DNA of 44,619 bases from positions 59,060 through 103,678 of the forward strand of contig WELB01000120.1 of the NCBI GenBank assembly GCA_009602725.1, in the 5' to 3' direction. This stretch comes from Spirogloea muscicola (Eukaryota > Streptophyta > Zygnematophyceae > Spirogloeales > Spirogloeaceae). Positions 25,094 to 35,319 of this stretch are shown in pieces. The notes under the pieces are model-generated. The model was not told the DNA's origin. It saw only the letters and a list, made by a program, of their open reading frames with translations, and searched no databases. Positions within the stretch are counted from its first letter, which is position 1; the number at the start of each line of letters is the position of its first letter. The translations under genes and the position numbers were made by a program.

Positions 25094-25489
25094 TCACTTC
25101 GTCTCCTTCTTGGCGTCACCGCCCTTGGCGTCTGCGGCGGCGGGCTCTGCTGGCTTCTCCTTCTCCGGCTCCTTGGTGGCCTCCGCCTCAGCCGCCTTCG
25201 CCTCCACGTCCCCGTTGGCCTCCTTGGCCGTTACGCCGTTGGCGTCGTTGGCGTCCTTGACCTCCTCGCCGCCCGCCGCCGGCGCCTCCGCCGGCGCTGC
25301 CTCCGCCGCCGGCTCGTCTTTCCGCGACGCCGCCAGCTTGTCCTCCCGGGCCTTCTTCAGGCGCGCGCTGGCGGCGGCCTTCTTGTCCTTCTTCTTCTGG
25401 CGCGCCTGCCGCGCCTTCTCCAGCGCCGCCAGGCGCTTGCTCTGCGCGCCGTCCGCCGCCGCCGCCGGGGGCTTCTCCTCGGTCGCCAT
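25094..25489 (-). CDS. Lys/Ala/Glu-rich low-complexity protein, unknown
   Basis: A 131-residue single-exon frame runs from ATG at 25489 to the TGA at 25094-25096. Residues about 15-55 are strongly basic and helix-prone (RLAALEKARQARQKKKDKKA and following), suggesting a coiled coil or nucleic-acid binding. The remainder is an Ala/Glu/Lys/Pro-rich, probably disordered tail ending in GGDAKKETK. I recognise no domain. The start is the first ATG downstream of GC-rich, (CGG)-rich sequence that runs into the assembly gap, so an upstream exon could be missing. Codons are extremely GC-rich at third positions. Confidence 0.6.
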   Translation of the reverse strand: MATEEKPPAAAADGAQSKRLAALEKARQARQKKKDKKAAASARLKKAREDKLAASRKDEPAAEAAPAEAPAAGGEEVKDANDANGVTAKEANGDVEAKAAEAEATKEPEKEKPAEPAAADAKGGDAKKETK

Positions 25490-25557
25490 CGCCACCTGCA
25501 CCGCGCCGGCGAGGCCCCCTTTCCTCGCTGCCGCTCGCCGCGGCGGCGGCGGCGGCG

Positions 25558-25866
25558 NNNNNNNNNNNNNNNNNNNNNNNNNNNNNNNNNNNNNNNNNNN
25601 NNNNNNNNNNNNNNNNNNNNNNNNNNNNNNNNNNNNNNNNNNNNNNNNNNNNNNNNNNNNNNNNNNNNNNNNNNNNNNNNNNNNNNNNNNNNNNNNNNNN
25701 NNNNNNNNNNNNNNNNNNNNNNNNNNNNNNNNNNNNNNNNNNNNNNNNNNNNNNNNNNNNNNNNNNNNNNNNNNNNNNNNNNNNNNNNNNNNNNNNNNNN
25801 NNNNNNNNNNNNNNNNNNNNNNNNNNNNNNNNNNNNNNNNNNNNNNNNNNNNNNNNNNNNNNNNNN
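25558..25866. other. Assembly gap, 309 Ns
   Basis: The gap begins within a CGG trinucleotide run at the 5' side of the Lys/Ala-rich gene and ends exactly at the TA flank of the pogo-like MITE. Both neighbours are hard to sequence or assemble. Confidence 1.
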
Positions 25867-25868
25867 TA

Positions 25869-26334
25869 CAGTCAAACCTTGTTATAGGCACCTCTCGATA
25901 TAGGCACATTAGGGCAAAACCTTGATAGTGGCACCATTTTGCGGGAAGCACTTTTTTCCCCCGGCAAATGTGACTCGATACAGGAACGTGCCTGTATGTA
26001 CAGGCACAGTTTTTCGGGGCAGATTCCCCCACTAGAAGTGCCTATATGAAAACAAATCAACATATCTCTCATATTCTCTACAGGGGTTAGGGTTGAGGTT
26101 TAGGGTTTAGGGTGTGGGGTTTAGGGTTGAGGTCTAGGGTTAGGGTCTAGTTTTTAAACCCTAACCCTAAACCTAAACCCAAAAAGCCATTTTCAATATA
26201 ATTTGATATATTGCTGATTGTCACGGTAGAAGCACATTTGGGGGCAATAGTGCCTCTACAACGAACAAGCACACCTCGATATAGTCACATATTTTCGCCA
26301 AACCGGCCGACGTGCCTATAACAAGGTTTGACTG
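25869..26334. mobile_element. Pogo/Tc1-mariner-like MITE
   Basis: Terminal inverted repeats of at least 23 bases begin CAGTCAAACCTTGTTATAGG at 25869 and are mirrored at 26312-26334. Both ends are flanked by TA (25867-25868 and 26335-26336), the target duplication of Tc1/mariner/pogo transposases. CAGTCAAACC is a typical pogo/Tigger-type end. The 466-base element has no transposase frame and is therefore non-autonomous. Subterminal TCGATATAGGCAC-like motifs repeat, and 25989-26008 is a near-palindrome (GTGCCTGTATGTACAGGCAC). Confidence 0.88.
26082..26182. repeat. Degenerate inverted telomere-like repeats inside the MITE
   Basis: The left part has GGTTTAGGG, GGGTTAGGG and similar units on the plus strand. 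After a short TTTTTAAA centre the right part reads AAACCCTAACCCTAAACC, the complementary orientation. The units resemble the plant/green-algal telomere repeat TTTAGGG. The array lies internal to the MITE ends and so is not a chromosome end. Confidence 0.8.
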
Positions 26335-26504
26335 TACGTGCTGCCAACCTGCAACACGTACTAATATGATTGGGTATGGACATAGTGATAAACCAAACCA
26401 CTAGTCGACTACTGTCGGTCCAGCCATCCACGTAAAGCTGGGCGTGTGGACATAGTCCCGGGCTCGAATGTGAGCACCCGGCTGTCCTAGCTGCAGTGGG
26501 AATT

Positions 26505-26810
26505 GCTCGCCCATAGAGAAGAAGGGGTGGCGAAGCCAGCCCAAAAAGAATGGACAATATCCAAAGCCAGAAAAGGTGCCGATAAGAGAAACTACACAAA
26601 TAGACACGAGACGATGCAAATGGAAGCTCAGTACCCGTGAATGAGCAACATCAAGTCCGAGTAACTCGCTGCAGGGAAAGAGGCACTCCGCCGTGACTCA
26701 GATGCAGCAGCCATAGCCCGACCTGCTTGCGTGTGGACGGCGTGAGCCAGGAATCGCTGGAACGAGAGTGCAGCCGCCAGTAGCCACCTCTACTTGCAGA
26801 CCTGTGCAGC
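26505..26810 (-). mobile_element. Family B-like 3' end
   Basis: The tail begins GCTCGCCCATAGAGAAGAAG with hairpin GGGTGGCGAAGCCAGCCC. Upstream on the minus strand lies SYSDLMLLIHGY and a stop, and behind it degenerate sequence resembling HAVHTRAGRAMAAASGSR of family B. Confidence 0.65.
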
Positions 26811-26929
26811 GCTCACAAGCTTTGGCTATCACCTGCGTGCTGGGCTCGCAGGTAGCCAAAACACTCGCTTTTGTGGTGGTGCTCCGGCTCCCCAATTTAA
26901 GCTGTCGGATATGCAGAAGTGCTCATTCT

Positions 26930-27600
26930 TGGGTACCCCTTCAGCCGGCTTCCACACTATCACATTAACTTGCACCTTCAGCCCTTCTGAAGCTTGTTCA
27001 TTCTTCTTGGCTGGCCTCTTTCAGCCGTCACCTTGCCTCGGAGAGCTGTTTGCTTACCTTAGTCCCCCTTAGCATAGGGCTTCGCAATGAGTTGTGGGCG
27101 TGCTCTGAGTTAGGCAACCAGCTTCGGTGGCGGTGCTCCGGCTCCCCAAGTTAGCCTGTCGGATTTGGATATGCTCACCCGTGATTGTATGTGTTCACCC
27201 GTTGCTACTAACGTCACACTGTCACCTTAGCCACCTGAGCATAGTGCTTCATTAAAGTAGCCCCACTTTCTGCAATAGCTATTTTCCCCTGAACAGCGTG
27301 TTGGCTTAGAGCTTCTTAGTGCTTCCCCTGGCCCCTTCTCGCACTTCGTTCATTCTTTTGGGGCTGGCCTTTTCCAGCCCCTATCCCTTCTCTATTGGCT
27401 TGGATTGGCCACCCTTTCATTTCATGCGCACCGTGCGCCTCCTCTCTCTCATTCTATACACCTAGCTTTTGCCAGAACAGTTTATTTGCCTAATTGATTG
27501 GGCGTCCCTTTCATTGGATGCGCACCGCGTGCCTTCTCTCGTTCAGCCCTTGCCCCCATTGGAAGAGCCACTTATTCTGTGTCAATCTGGCCGCGCATTC
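26930..27600 (+). mobile_element. Plus-strand retrotransposon tails
   Basis: Several truncated 3' ends follow one another: hairpins near 27010 (TGGCTGGCCTCTTTCAGCC) and 27360 (GGGGCTGGCCTTTTCCAGCCCC), a family A 3'UTR piece at 27327-27380, and two family E blocks near 27402 and 27495. No coding region of useful length remains. Confidence 0.6.
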
Positions 27601-27659
27601 TTTCTGTGAGACCCTTAATCGCAATAGGTTCTAACATTCCGTAGTCGTGCTTGCTCCAA

Positions 27660-27960
27660 AAGGCAAGCGCGGCCAGCTTGACTGGTGGCTGGGAGAAGAA
27701 GAAAAGAAGTGCTCGCCCGTAGAGAAGTGGGTTTGCAAAGCCAGCCCAAAAACAATGTCCACAGCCAAAGAAAGAGGTGCCGAAAAGAGAAAATAGAGAT
27801 AACTGCCAGCCCATAGAGAAGAAAACGTGTGCATGATGTGATGGGGAGGCCATGTGTGGCCAAGTACAAAGGCAAGCACATTGACAAATGTACGTCAACC
27901 TGCTGCTAAGCTAACCCGCTCAGTAACCACGAGTCAGCACATAGAGGTCGCTAACTGATG
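27660..27960 (-). mobile_element. Family G 3' end, with other tails
   Basis: On the minus strand SDLYVLTRGY-like coding sequence and a stop (about 27920-27955) lead into a 3'UTR containing GTGCTTGCCTTTGTACTTGG. The same 3'UTR occurs on the plus strand at 29045-29070. Tails with GCTCGCCCGTAGAGAAG and a TTTGCAAAGCCAGCCC hairpin lie at 27710-27755. Confidence 0.7.
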
Positions 27961-27984
27961 CTCGAATACCGGACGGCAATCGAC

Positions 27985-28665
27985 AAGCTCTTCACTCCGG
28001 CGTCATGCCGCTCCAGGAAAGGGCCGACGGTCTCCACGCCCGTCGCGCAGACCTGGTGGCCACCCCACAGGCCGGCGGGCCACGTCTTCTCCTGGAGGTG
28101 GTGACCACCGACGCATACGACCGCTCACACCCAGCCCAATGTGCCACCAAGGTTGGGTATGCATCGCCTGCGCCGCTCGGGCTAAAGAGCTCAAGTACGC
28201 CGACCATCCGCGGGAAGACAAGTTCTTCCCGTTGGCAATTGACTCCATGGGGCGCTGGGCGCTCGGTGGCTCGAGCTGCTCACCCAGCTCGCCGGCCACG
28301 CCATCGCCCGTCGCTTCCATGAGGAGCCGGTGGACTTTCCTGCAGCCGGGCCCGCTAGCTCAGGTGTACCGGATGCGCTTGGCCATCTCGCTGCAGCGGT
28401 CGATGGCCCCGCGCTGCACCTGCGGGCCGGCAGAGCCCTCGCTGCTGCCTCTGCCTCTGGCTGGTGATAGCTTCCCGGCAGCTAGTCTGTCGGATCTGAG
28501 GCTCCTCACTCGTACTTATTGAGTGATCCATCCTCCCCCTGTTTTACCATTGCATCCTCAGGCCCCTTTGTAGCTGCTCACCGCTCTTAGGCCCCTCTGA
28601 ACCTTTGTGAATTCTTTTTGGGCTGGCTTTTCGCAGCCCTTGCCCCCATTGGGAGTGCCACTTCT
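27985..28665 (+). pseudogene. Family A endonuclease copy, frameshifted
   Basis: It starts near HSGVMPLQERADGLHARRAD (about 27995) and carries the endonuclease core, with EVVTTDAYDRS where other copies have DVVTTDAYDRS. A frameshift near 28165 and others near 28250 and 28345 break it. It ends SDLRLLTRTY with the stop at 28519-28521, and a tail with GGGCTGGCTTTTCGCAGCCC lies at about 28619. Confidence 0.8.
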
Positions 28666-28872
28666 TCTGGCTCTGGCCAGGGGACCCACTTCAAGGAGCC
28701 TAGCATCCCTGATCTGCGGCTGCTGAGCAGGGTTACTGAGTGATTCGTAGCTGCTTTGTTTCCTTGTGTGCTTGTTTATCTTAGCGCTTCCCCTGGCCCC
28801 CTTCTCGTACTTTGTTCATTCTTTTTTGGGCTGGCTTTCCCAGCCCCTATCCTCAATGGCCGAGCACTTTCT
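28666..28872 (+). mobile_element. Short family A unit
   Basis: It starts CTGGCTCTGGCCAGGGGACC directly after the CTTCTT end of the preceding tail and runs through ISDLRLLSRV, where a missing base shifts the frame before the stop. The 3'UTR, the hairpin GGGCTGGCTTTCCCAGCCCC and a CACTTTCTTCTT end follow. Confidence 0.8.
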
Positions 28873-29115
28873 TCTTTCTCCGAAGGGAGAAGGAAGAAAG
28901 ATCAACGCGATCAACTGCTGCCAGCTGCAATCGGCAGAAGGGCTCCGTTCCTGGCATCTAGTGTTCATGCATCGAGTAGTGACCTTTATGTTTTGACCCG
29001 TGGTTATTGAGCGGGTCAATCTGCTGTAGGTTATGTAGATTCTTAGATGTGCTTGCCTTTGTACCTGGCCATTTGGCCTACATTTCTTTCTAATACACGA
29101 TCTCTTCTCCACGGG
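28873..29115 (+). mobile_element. Family G C-terminal fragment
   Basis: SSDLYVLTRGY and a stop (28975-29010) are followed by a 3'UTR with GTGCTTGCCTTTGTACCTGG. It is the plus-strand counterpart of the copy at 27860-27955. Confidence 0.65.
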
Positions 29116-29129
29116 GCCGCTGGGCAAGA

Positions 29130-29480
29130 AGAAGAAGAAGGCTCGCCCATAAAGAAAGAGGGGCTGGCAAAGAAGAAGAGGGGCTGGCAAAGCCAGCCCT
29201 TGCCCGCTGGGCAAGGGCTGGGGGAAAAGAAGAAATGCTCGCCCATTGAGGACAGAAAGAAAGTGCCCGCCCATTGAGAACAGGGGCTGGCAAAGCCAAC
29301 CCAAAAAGAATGGACAATGTTCAAAGCCACAGAAAAAGAAGCGCCGAAAAAAGAAGGGGGCCAGGGGAAGCGCTAAGAAAAACAAGCACAAAAATAAACG
29401 AAGCAGCTACGAATCACTCAGTAACCCCCGCTCGATTGTTGCAAATGCACGATACCCCTTGCTGAGCAGCCGCCCGGGAA
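29130..29480 (-). mobile_element. Stacked family A/B tails
   Basis: Three or more hairpin termini (GGCTCGCCCATAAAGAAAG, GCTCGCCCATTGAGGACAG, GCCCGCCCATTGAGAACAG) lie within 150 bases, followed by the family A 3'UTR in reverse and CACTCAGTAACCCCCGCTC at about 29415. Close stacking points to repeated insertion into earlier tails. Confidence 0.7.
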
Positions 29481-29548
29481 TAAGCCCAGCCCGATAAGAA
29501 TTGACAACTCCTCTAGTACTTGTGCCGTTCCAGCTAATCCCCTAGCAC

Positions 29549-29841
29549 AAAGCAGGCCTTCGCCATCACTCCTGCCTGAGTGCAATAAACACTGGACTCC
29601 ACTCTCCATTTTCCCTGCCCGAGTGCAACTCCCCCGGGCGCGCCGCGCAGCCACGTGGCGCCGTCGCCGCGCTTCCCGGCGCCGGTCGCGCCGCCCGCCG
29701 CGGGCGGCGNAAAGCAGGCCTTCGCCATCACTCCTGCCTGAGTGCAATAAACACTGGACTCCACTCTCCATTTTCCCTGCCCGAGTGCAACTCCCCCGGG
29801 CGCGCCGCGCAGCCACGTGGCGCCGTCGCCGCGCTTCCCGG
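29549..29841. repeat. 131-base direct duplicate around a single N
   Basis: Bases 29549-29679 and 29711-29841 appear identical. Between them lie GC-rich sequence and one N at 29710. This is the pattern of two contigs joined without merging their overlap inside a CGG-rich region. Confidence 0.8.
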
Positions 29842-29849
<8 letters not shown>

Positions 29850-29878
<29 letters not shown>

Positions 29879-31876
29879 ATGAGACTTCGCGGCCGGCGGC
29901 GGCGGCGCCCGGGGGCAAGCTGGCGGACCTGGAGGCGGACCTCGCGGAGCAGCCCGCCTGCCGCATCTGCCTCGAGGTCGAAGGTGCCCACCAGCCCTCG
30001 TTGCTCACGTACCTCTGGAAAGGGTTGTCTAGTCTGCGTTAGCCCCTGGCCGGCTCTGCAACCATCAAGTAAACCTCGTCACCGTTCTGCTGGTTTACTG
30101 ATGTGACAAGGCCGGCCTGCGTGCCCGCTTTCGGGACGTTTGACGAGCAATTGTGCGCCTGTAAGTCAAGAATTGGGGTTCAGTGTGCCTTGGCTAGCTG
30201 GTGAAAGCATGTTTCAGTTCCCAGCTTTTCCTCCTCCGCCTGAAATTTGACTCCGGCACACTGTGCGCACTGCCCATCGTAAACCCAACTTCACGCTCTG
30301 TCCCGCGCCCACTAAATCCTGGACAGGCGAGGACGAGCTCATCTCGCCGTGCCTCTGCAAGGGCACCGCCCAGTTTGTGCACCGCTCTTGCCTCGACCAG
30401 TGGCGCGCTGTCAAGGTCCGCCATAAGCAAGACCGAGCCTCTTTCCCCCTCCGCACTCATTGTTGCAAGAGCTCAGGTGCTTGCATCCGCATGCAGTGCT
30501 GAGCTTCCTGTACGTAATTGCCAGCGATTACGTGTGTGTGGAACAGGCTGACTTGCATATGTTTGTAGAGGGTGTAGCTTCTACATCATAGATAAATAAA
30601 CTAGATATTTTGGAGACTCGACCAGAGTCTGGGAAGAGTGATTCTGTCTGTGTCCTTCTCCAAGGTCCAGTTGGAAAGTGGCATACGTTATACTTGAGTT
30701 GCTCAGGCTTCCTCATGTGCTAGTCAAGACAGTCTGTTCTGTTTGTTAACACTCCTCTTTAGTCTTTGCAACAGGAAGGCTTTGCTTTTGCGCACTGCAC
30801 CACCTGCAGGGCTCAGTACCATTTGCGACCAGATCTGCCGGAAGATTTCTCCTGGCGCCAGCTCAAGTTTCGCTTCTTTGTCACACGGGACATCATACTT
30901 GTCGCATTGTTCATCCAAGCAGTAAGAAGCAGTTAGCTCGGCACCCTTAGAAATGTGTGACAGCAAGTAGCAAGCGCTTGTCGCACCTATGTTGGTGGGT
31001 GGCTGGTTGATATGCTAATTATATCACATGCGAACAAGCCAATCGTGAGTCTTCTGCACATATCATAACATCTCTGCAAACTTACAGTGCCCCTTACCGA
31101 GCAGGTGGTATTCTTGTTGGCTGGCGCCGTCTACCTTCTTGACATGCACGGCAACTGGCGCAAATCACACAAGTGGGGCGAGGAGCACCCGCTGGCCTTC
31201 TACTACTGCTGGGGTGAGGCGGCGTACTTTCGCTCCACGGAGGTGCACTCACACCTTCGGGTGTCCTTGTAACGAATCTGTGCCCGTCACAATGGCGGTC
31301 TTCTGCTCCTAAGTGTGTCTTATGTGGCACCTGCTTGCTGCGCAGGAGTGTTTATATTTTTCTTTCTCTCTGGCTTGGTGGGCGTAGTCATCCATTGTCG
31401 AACGGGCATGGACACCGATCCTTGCGGTGTTGGCATGTGTGGTGCCGCCGACTGCTATCCAGGCCTGTTGGCCTGCGAGAGCGGCGAAGCTTGCCTTGTC
31501 CTCCTTGTGGTTGTCGTCTTCTTCTTCGCCTTTCTTGGTGTCATCTACGGCGTCGTTGCCTCCGTGATGGCGTTCCAGCGTATTTGGCAGACGCATTACC
31601 ACATCCTCACAAAGAAAGTTCTTGCCAAGGTATCGTTAATGCAACGAGTGACTCCCAAAACAAATGTCCGTTTCGCTGAGACCTGGCAGCTGGTTTGATG
31701 AATATAATGGTCTTTTCAATTGTCTAACTGCTTTCTAAATTTTCTAAATCAGCCAAGTATGGCATTTGTGTTGATGCTTGCAGGAATATATAGTGGAGGA
31801 TATACATGGTGATTATACACCTCCAACCCTGAATCCCAAGGACGAGGCTCGTCTGCGCGCCTTAGGCCTGCTTTGA
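29850..31876 (+). CDS. RING-variant (MARCH-like) membrane E3 ubiquitin ligase, start missing
   Basis: The product transfers ubiquitin through a RINGv (C4HC3) domain and sits in a membrane. Exons: about 29850-29983, 30327-30415, 30775-30921, 31105-31213, 31346-31629, 31784-31876; all junctions keep frame. RINGv residues span exons 1-3: CRIC, then CLCKGTAQFVHRSCLDQW, then CTTC. After it come hydrophobic segments DIILVALFIQAVVFLLAGAV, FIFFFLSGLVGVVI and a Val/Phe-rich LVLLVVVVFFFAFLGVIYGV, so three likely transmembrane helices with a Cys-rich loop between the last two. The C-terminus EYIVEDIHGD...LRALGLL resembles plant RINGv proteins. No in-frame ATG is found upstream: the frame enters a (GGC) run next to the faulty join at 29710, so the start is probably lost there. 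Confidence 0.85.
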
Positions 31877-32033
31877 CGATAAGGTAGTTTGGCAACAATA
31901 TATTCAGCTGCCCAGGACATGACTACTGGTCTGTGTATTGTGCTCAATAAGCTGCAGGCACGAGCATTCAATCTCGCTTGTTGAATGGTGCCGGCCTGCA
32001 TTAACAGTCCTCAGATCGCTGCTCAGCTCCTAT

Positions 32034-32038
32034 TGTAA
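32034..32038 (+). terminator. TGTAA polyadenylation signal of the RINGv gene
   Basis: TGTAA lies 158 bases after the stop, in the convergent interval shared with CURT1 on the other strand. Confidence 0.55.
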
Positions 32039-32940
32039 CAAGCTCCATTTTCTAAATGCAAGAGTGATGTTCTGCAGACTTCCTGACATATGAGGTCAAT
32101 CCATGCAAGCACATGGTTGACATGATATCTGCATACATTTACTATGATAGTGGGGCTTGTGGTGCAGAAAACAGCTGCCACATGTCTTCAACATATGACA
32201 TATCATGGCTGGACACATTGTGATCACTTCCCTACACTTGACAAACTACAAATCGAAGGACGAACCTTAAATTGGTCAGTCCATCCTGCAAACCAGTACT
32301 GCCAACTTTTCTGTATGATAGCAGCGCAGCAAGTACCCTTTCTTGAATACTCTGTGGTAACAACTTGAAAGGGAGAGTTGCAAGTCCACAAAACGTGCTG
32401 AGTCTGCCTACATCTGAGTAAATAGCAGCTGCTCATTGCACAGTGTCGGACCTGTTAACCACCTGCTTTACTAGCACCTGTGAGGCAAGCACGTTCTGCT
32501 TGGTGCAAATATCATGCATGTGACATGCAAGGCTACCATCTCTGTGTGATAAGAGACTTAGCATATAGTCCATTGTTACCCAGATAATCAGGGCCGACAA
32601 TGTTGCATGCACATGAAGGTAGACGTTAATGCACCACCACTGTATACCCAGCCCTCCATTCAAGAGATATATGTCGTTTCCCCCACACCCCGTGATTGCG
32701 CATAGGAATTATGGAAGAAATCACCAACATAATCTTGCAGTCACCAAAGGCCAGGATGAATGGAAGCCCTGCTAACAGTGGGGCTGACGGGGCAGCTTCA
32801 AACAAGCTTTGCTTGCTAAAAGCATGTATGCAGGACTGCTGACTTTGTCCAGACAATCTTGCACGCACGTTCTGCCACCTTTGCTTCAAACCTTCATCAA
32901 GACTGCTGCTTGTGCTGCCTGCTCTTGCCAATGCAGGCAG
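32039..32940. other. Convergent intergenic interval
   Basis: This lies between the 3' ends of the RINGv gene (+) and CURT1 (-). Open frames here show no recognisable family, and no retroelement pieces are apparent. Confidence 0.5.
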
Positions 32941-34992
32941 CTACTGGCCAGTAACCTTCGACTTTGCCTCACCAATGAGCTTCAAAAGCTCCTCCCTGCC
33001 AACCAAATGATAACACATTGAGCTCATTAGGACCATGCTATAAAAACTTGGTATGCAGCATCTAGATGCAGCCACTTCACAGTATGACGAACTACTTTGC
33101 TTATGATTATTGACGCGATTCAATCATTGCTCCTTAATCAAGGTCTCATGCAGTACGGGGAAGCATAGGTATCTGTGCAATAAATGTGTGTAATCATGGA
33201 GCAAGACCTCACCTGTCAGGCTTGAAGAGCAGGTAACGGTATGTGAACCACTGTACACATTGAGAAACACAAGAGTGGCCGTAGCTTTAGGATATCTGAC
33301 TCTGCAGGCACATCTTAACTAGCCCGTCTCTTGTGGATTCCAGCTACACTGAATGTCTACTTCTTTCTATCGACAAGGGGCCAGTGAGCGGCCCTTCTTA
33401 GCCTGAGGCTTCGGTGAGGTTCTAGAAGTCTCAACCCATCCTTGCACGCGCATGGTTGGCCTTGACAGTTGTCGAACGAAAGCACTGATGCAAAATCGAA
33501 GAGACGTGCAAAAAGACCCCTTAACCTCTCAGATGACTTGGGAGCTATCCATTCGAGGATCTATATACATCCCATCAGGCGAGCAACATATTGTCTGCCT
33601 TACCCCAGTGAAGACAAGGCCAATGAGCTCAAAGAAGCCACCAAAAAGTGGCACCCTGTCAATAGCCTGTCACATAAGTACAAGCGAGTGTCAGAGTCAA
33701 ACCTTGTACTTCATTAATGCATGCTGATAAGTTTTCTATGTCCAGCTGCAGGCAGATGCAAGGAAAACTAGCTGTCTCATTTCCACGGGCAGCCAACATC
33801 TACAGCAATACAAGCCCGTTCTGCAAGCTGCCACATGAATAACTCACGCATTGAGAAAATCTCACAGAGTGTAATGGCAAACTCACACCGACGAGGCCGG
33901 TGGAAGCCCAAAGCACAACAATAGCAGCAACCCCGAGGCCGCCGACCGCCACCTTGTCATCCACTTTGTCCCACTGCCAATGGCACCCCAGACAGTCTGA
34001 TGGCTGTGTTGCTTCTGTGCAACTTCCCTTTGGTATAGCTAACAACCTCATCCCCTAAAGACTGGTAGTCCATATTAGGCACCAACATGAAGACTGGAAC
34101 AAGGGAGCCACAACAGCTGCATTGTGCTGTCTCTGAGTCTCTGCGACTGGCACGCCAGCAGGCAAATTGCTTGACGCAACAGCAACTTTGGACGATGCCA
34201 TTGCGGAATGTCCCGAAGAAGCATGTGAAAAGCTGGTCTTTGAGGTTCTAACTAGCCACACCTTCTATCAAGAGCAGCTAATCTTCCACAAAAGTAAGCG
34301 AGAACACTTACTACACCTGAATATAAGAATGTGTTCAGCTACCTGAGTCTGGAGCTTCTTGATGTAGTCATTGAGGGCCTTCTGCGTGTCGGACTCCTCA
34401 ACGGCCATCCTCACAAAGAGGGAGGCCTTCTTCGCTCCTGGAGCACGTCACAGGAATACAGTGGGTGTGACATGTGATTTCAAGGTAATCATGCTGTTCA
34501 GCACTGTGAAGCTGTCTACATTACAGCCAATTAGAAACGGGTAATGCAGGAGAGTTCTAGTCTGCCGGAGATGTTCTATGGACACTGTCTGTCACAGGCT
34601 CTCTCTGCTCGCCAAAGAAGCAATTGCTGATCAGATCAATGGCTCTCGCAGGATGTGAACGAACACTTTGGAAAGGGGTTGAAGCAAGAAGAGTAAGAAC
34701 CTCGACGCGGCACGGCGGCAAGTAAAGGCAAGCCCGTGGCAAAGGTGCCGGCGAGGGATCGGCTGCACAAAGCATGCAACAGCGGCCAGTCAGCCAACGT
34801 GGACGACGTTGCCAGCCAGTGAGCTGCACCGATCAGCAGATCGGGCGGCTTGCGCAAGCTAGCTCGCCGGGAGTCCATTGAGCCCCGCCGCGAGCTCGGC
34901 GCTGGCCCGGCCCGGGGTGCGCGAGCGGGCGGGCCAGGCAGCGGACCTGGAGCGGGCGAGGCCGCCAGCGGGGCGAGCGCGGCGGACGCCAT
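32941..34992 (-). CDS. CURT1: CURT1 (CAAD-domain) thylakoid curvature protein, 6 exons
   Basis: CURT1 proteins oligomerise in thylakoid membranes and bend grana margins. Minus-strand exons: 34992-34830, 34437-34343, 33973-33887, 33666-33604, 33250-33213, 32995-32941; all phases match and give 166 residues, the usual family size. The start ATG opens an Ala/Pro/Ser/Arg-rich transit-like segment (MASAALAPLAASPAPG). An amphipathic stretch ALNDYIKKLQTQ precedes the CAAD domain: WDKVDDKVAVGGLGVAAIVV begins the first transmembrane helix, AIDRVPLFGGFFELIGLVFT links to the second helix with WFTYRYLLFKPDR, and a charged C-terminal helix EELLKLIGEAKSKVTGQ ends at TAG. Donor sites include GTGAGT and GTAAGG. 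It shows the organism is photosynthetic or of recent photosynthetic descent. A retrotransposon begins about 330 bases upstream. Confidence 0.92.
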
Positions 34993-35319
34993 GGCGGCAG
35001 CGGCGGCGGCGGCAGCGGCGACGACGGCGGCGGCGGCGGCGGTGGAGGAGGCGGCGACGGAGGTATGAAGTGGCAAGGCCAGGCACCTCCTAACCCTCGC
35101 AACGGGTTTGCGGCATCGACGGCGCCGGAGGCGGCGACTGCTATCGGACGGCTGCGACGGCCTCCCGCATCCCCGCTGCTCGGGTGGGGTTATCCGGCCG
35201 CCGGGCGGGCGGTGTTGCCGCGGGCCCAGCCCAGTCTGGCGCCCTCGCGGCACGTGGCGGCCACCGGATCGCCGGCGCGCCCCACGGTCCGCTTCTGAAG
35301 AAGCACCAGCTCCTCGAAA
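34993..35319 (-). promoter_or_regulatory. Upstream region of CURT1
   Basis: This GC-rich stretch lies between the CURT1 start codon and the nearest retrotransposon tail. It begins with a GCC/GCN trinucleotide run (34993-35060) that probably belongs to the 5'UTR. No TATA box or named element is recognised. Confidence 0.4.

Noticed and set aside
26082-26182. A true chromosome end or telomere
   Set aside because: The repeats are degenerate, inverted and enclosed by transposon ends with TA duplications, with unique sequence on both sides.
33683-33705. A second pogo-like MITE end (AGTCAAACCTTGTACTTC) in a CURT1 intron
   Set aside because: Similarity covers only about 14 bases and no partner end or TA-flanked mirror was found nearby.
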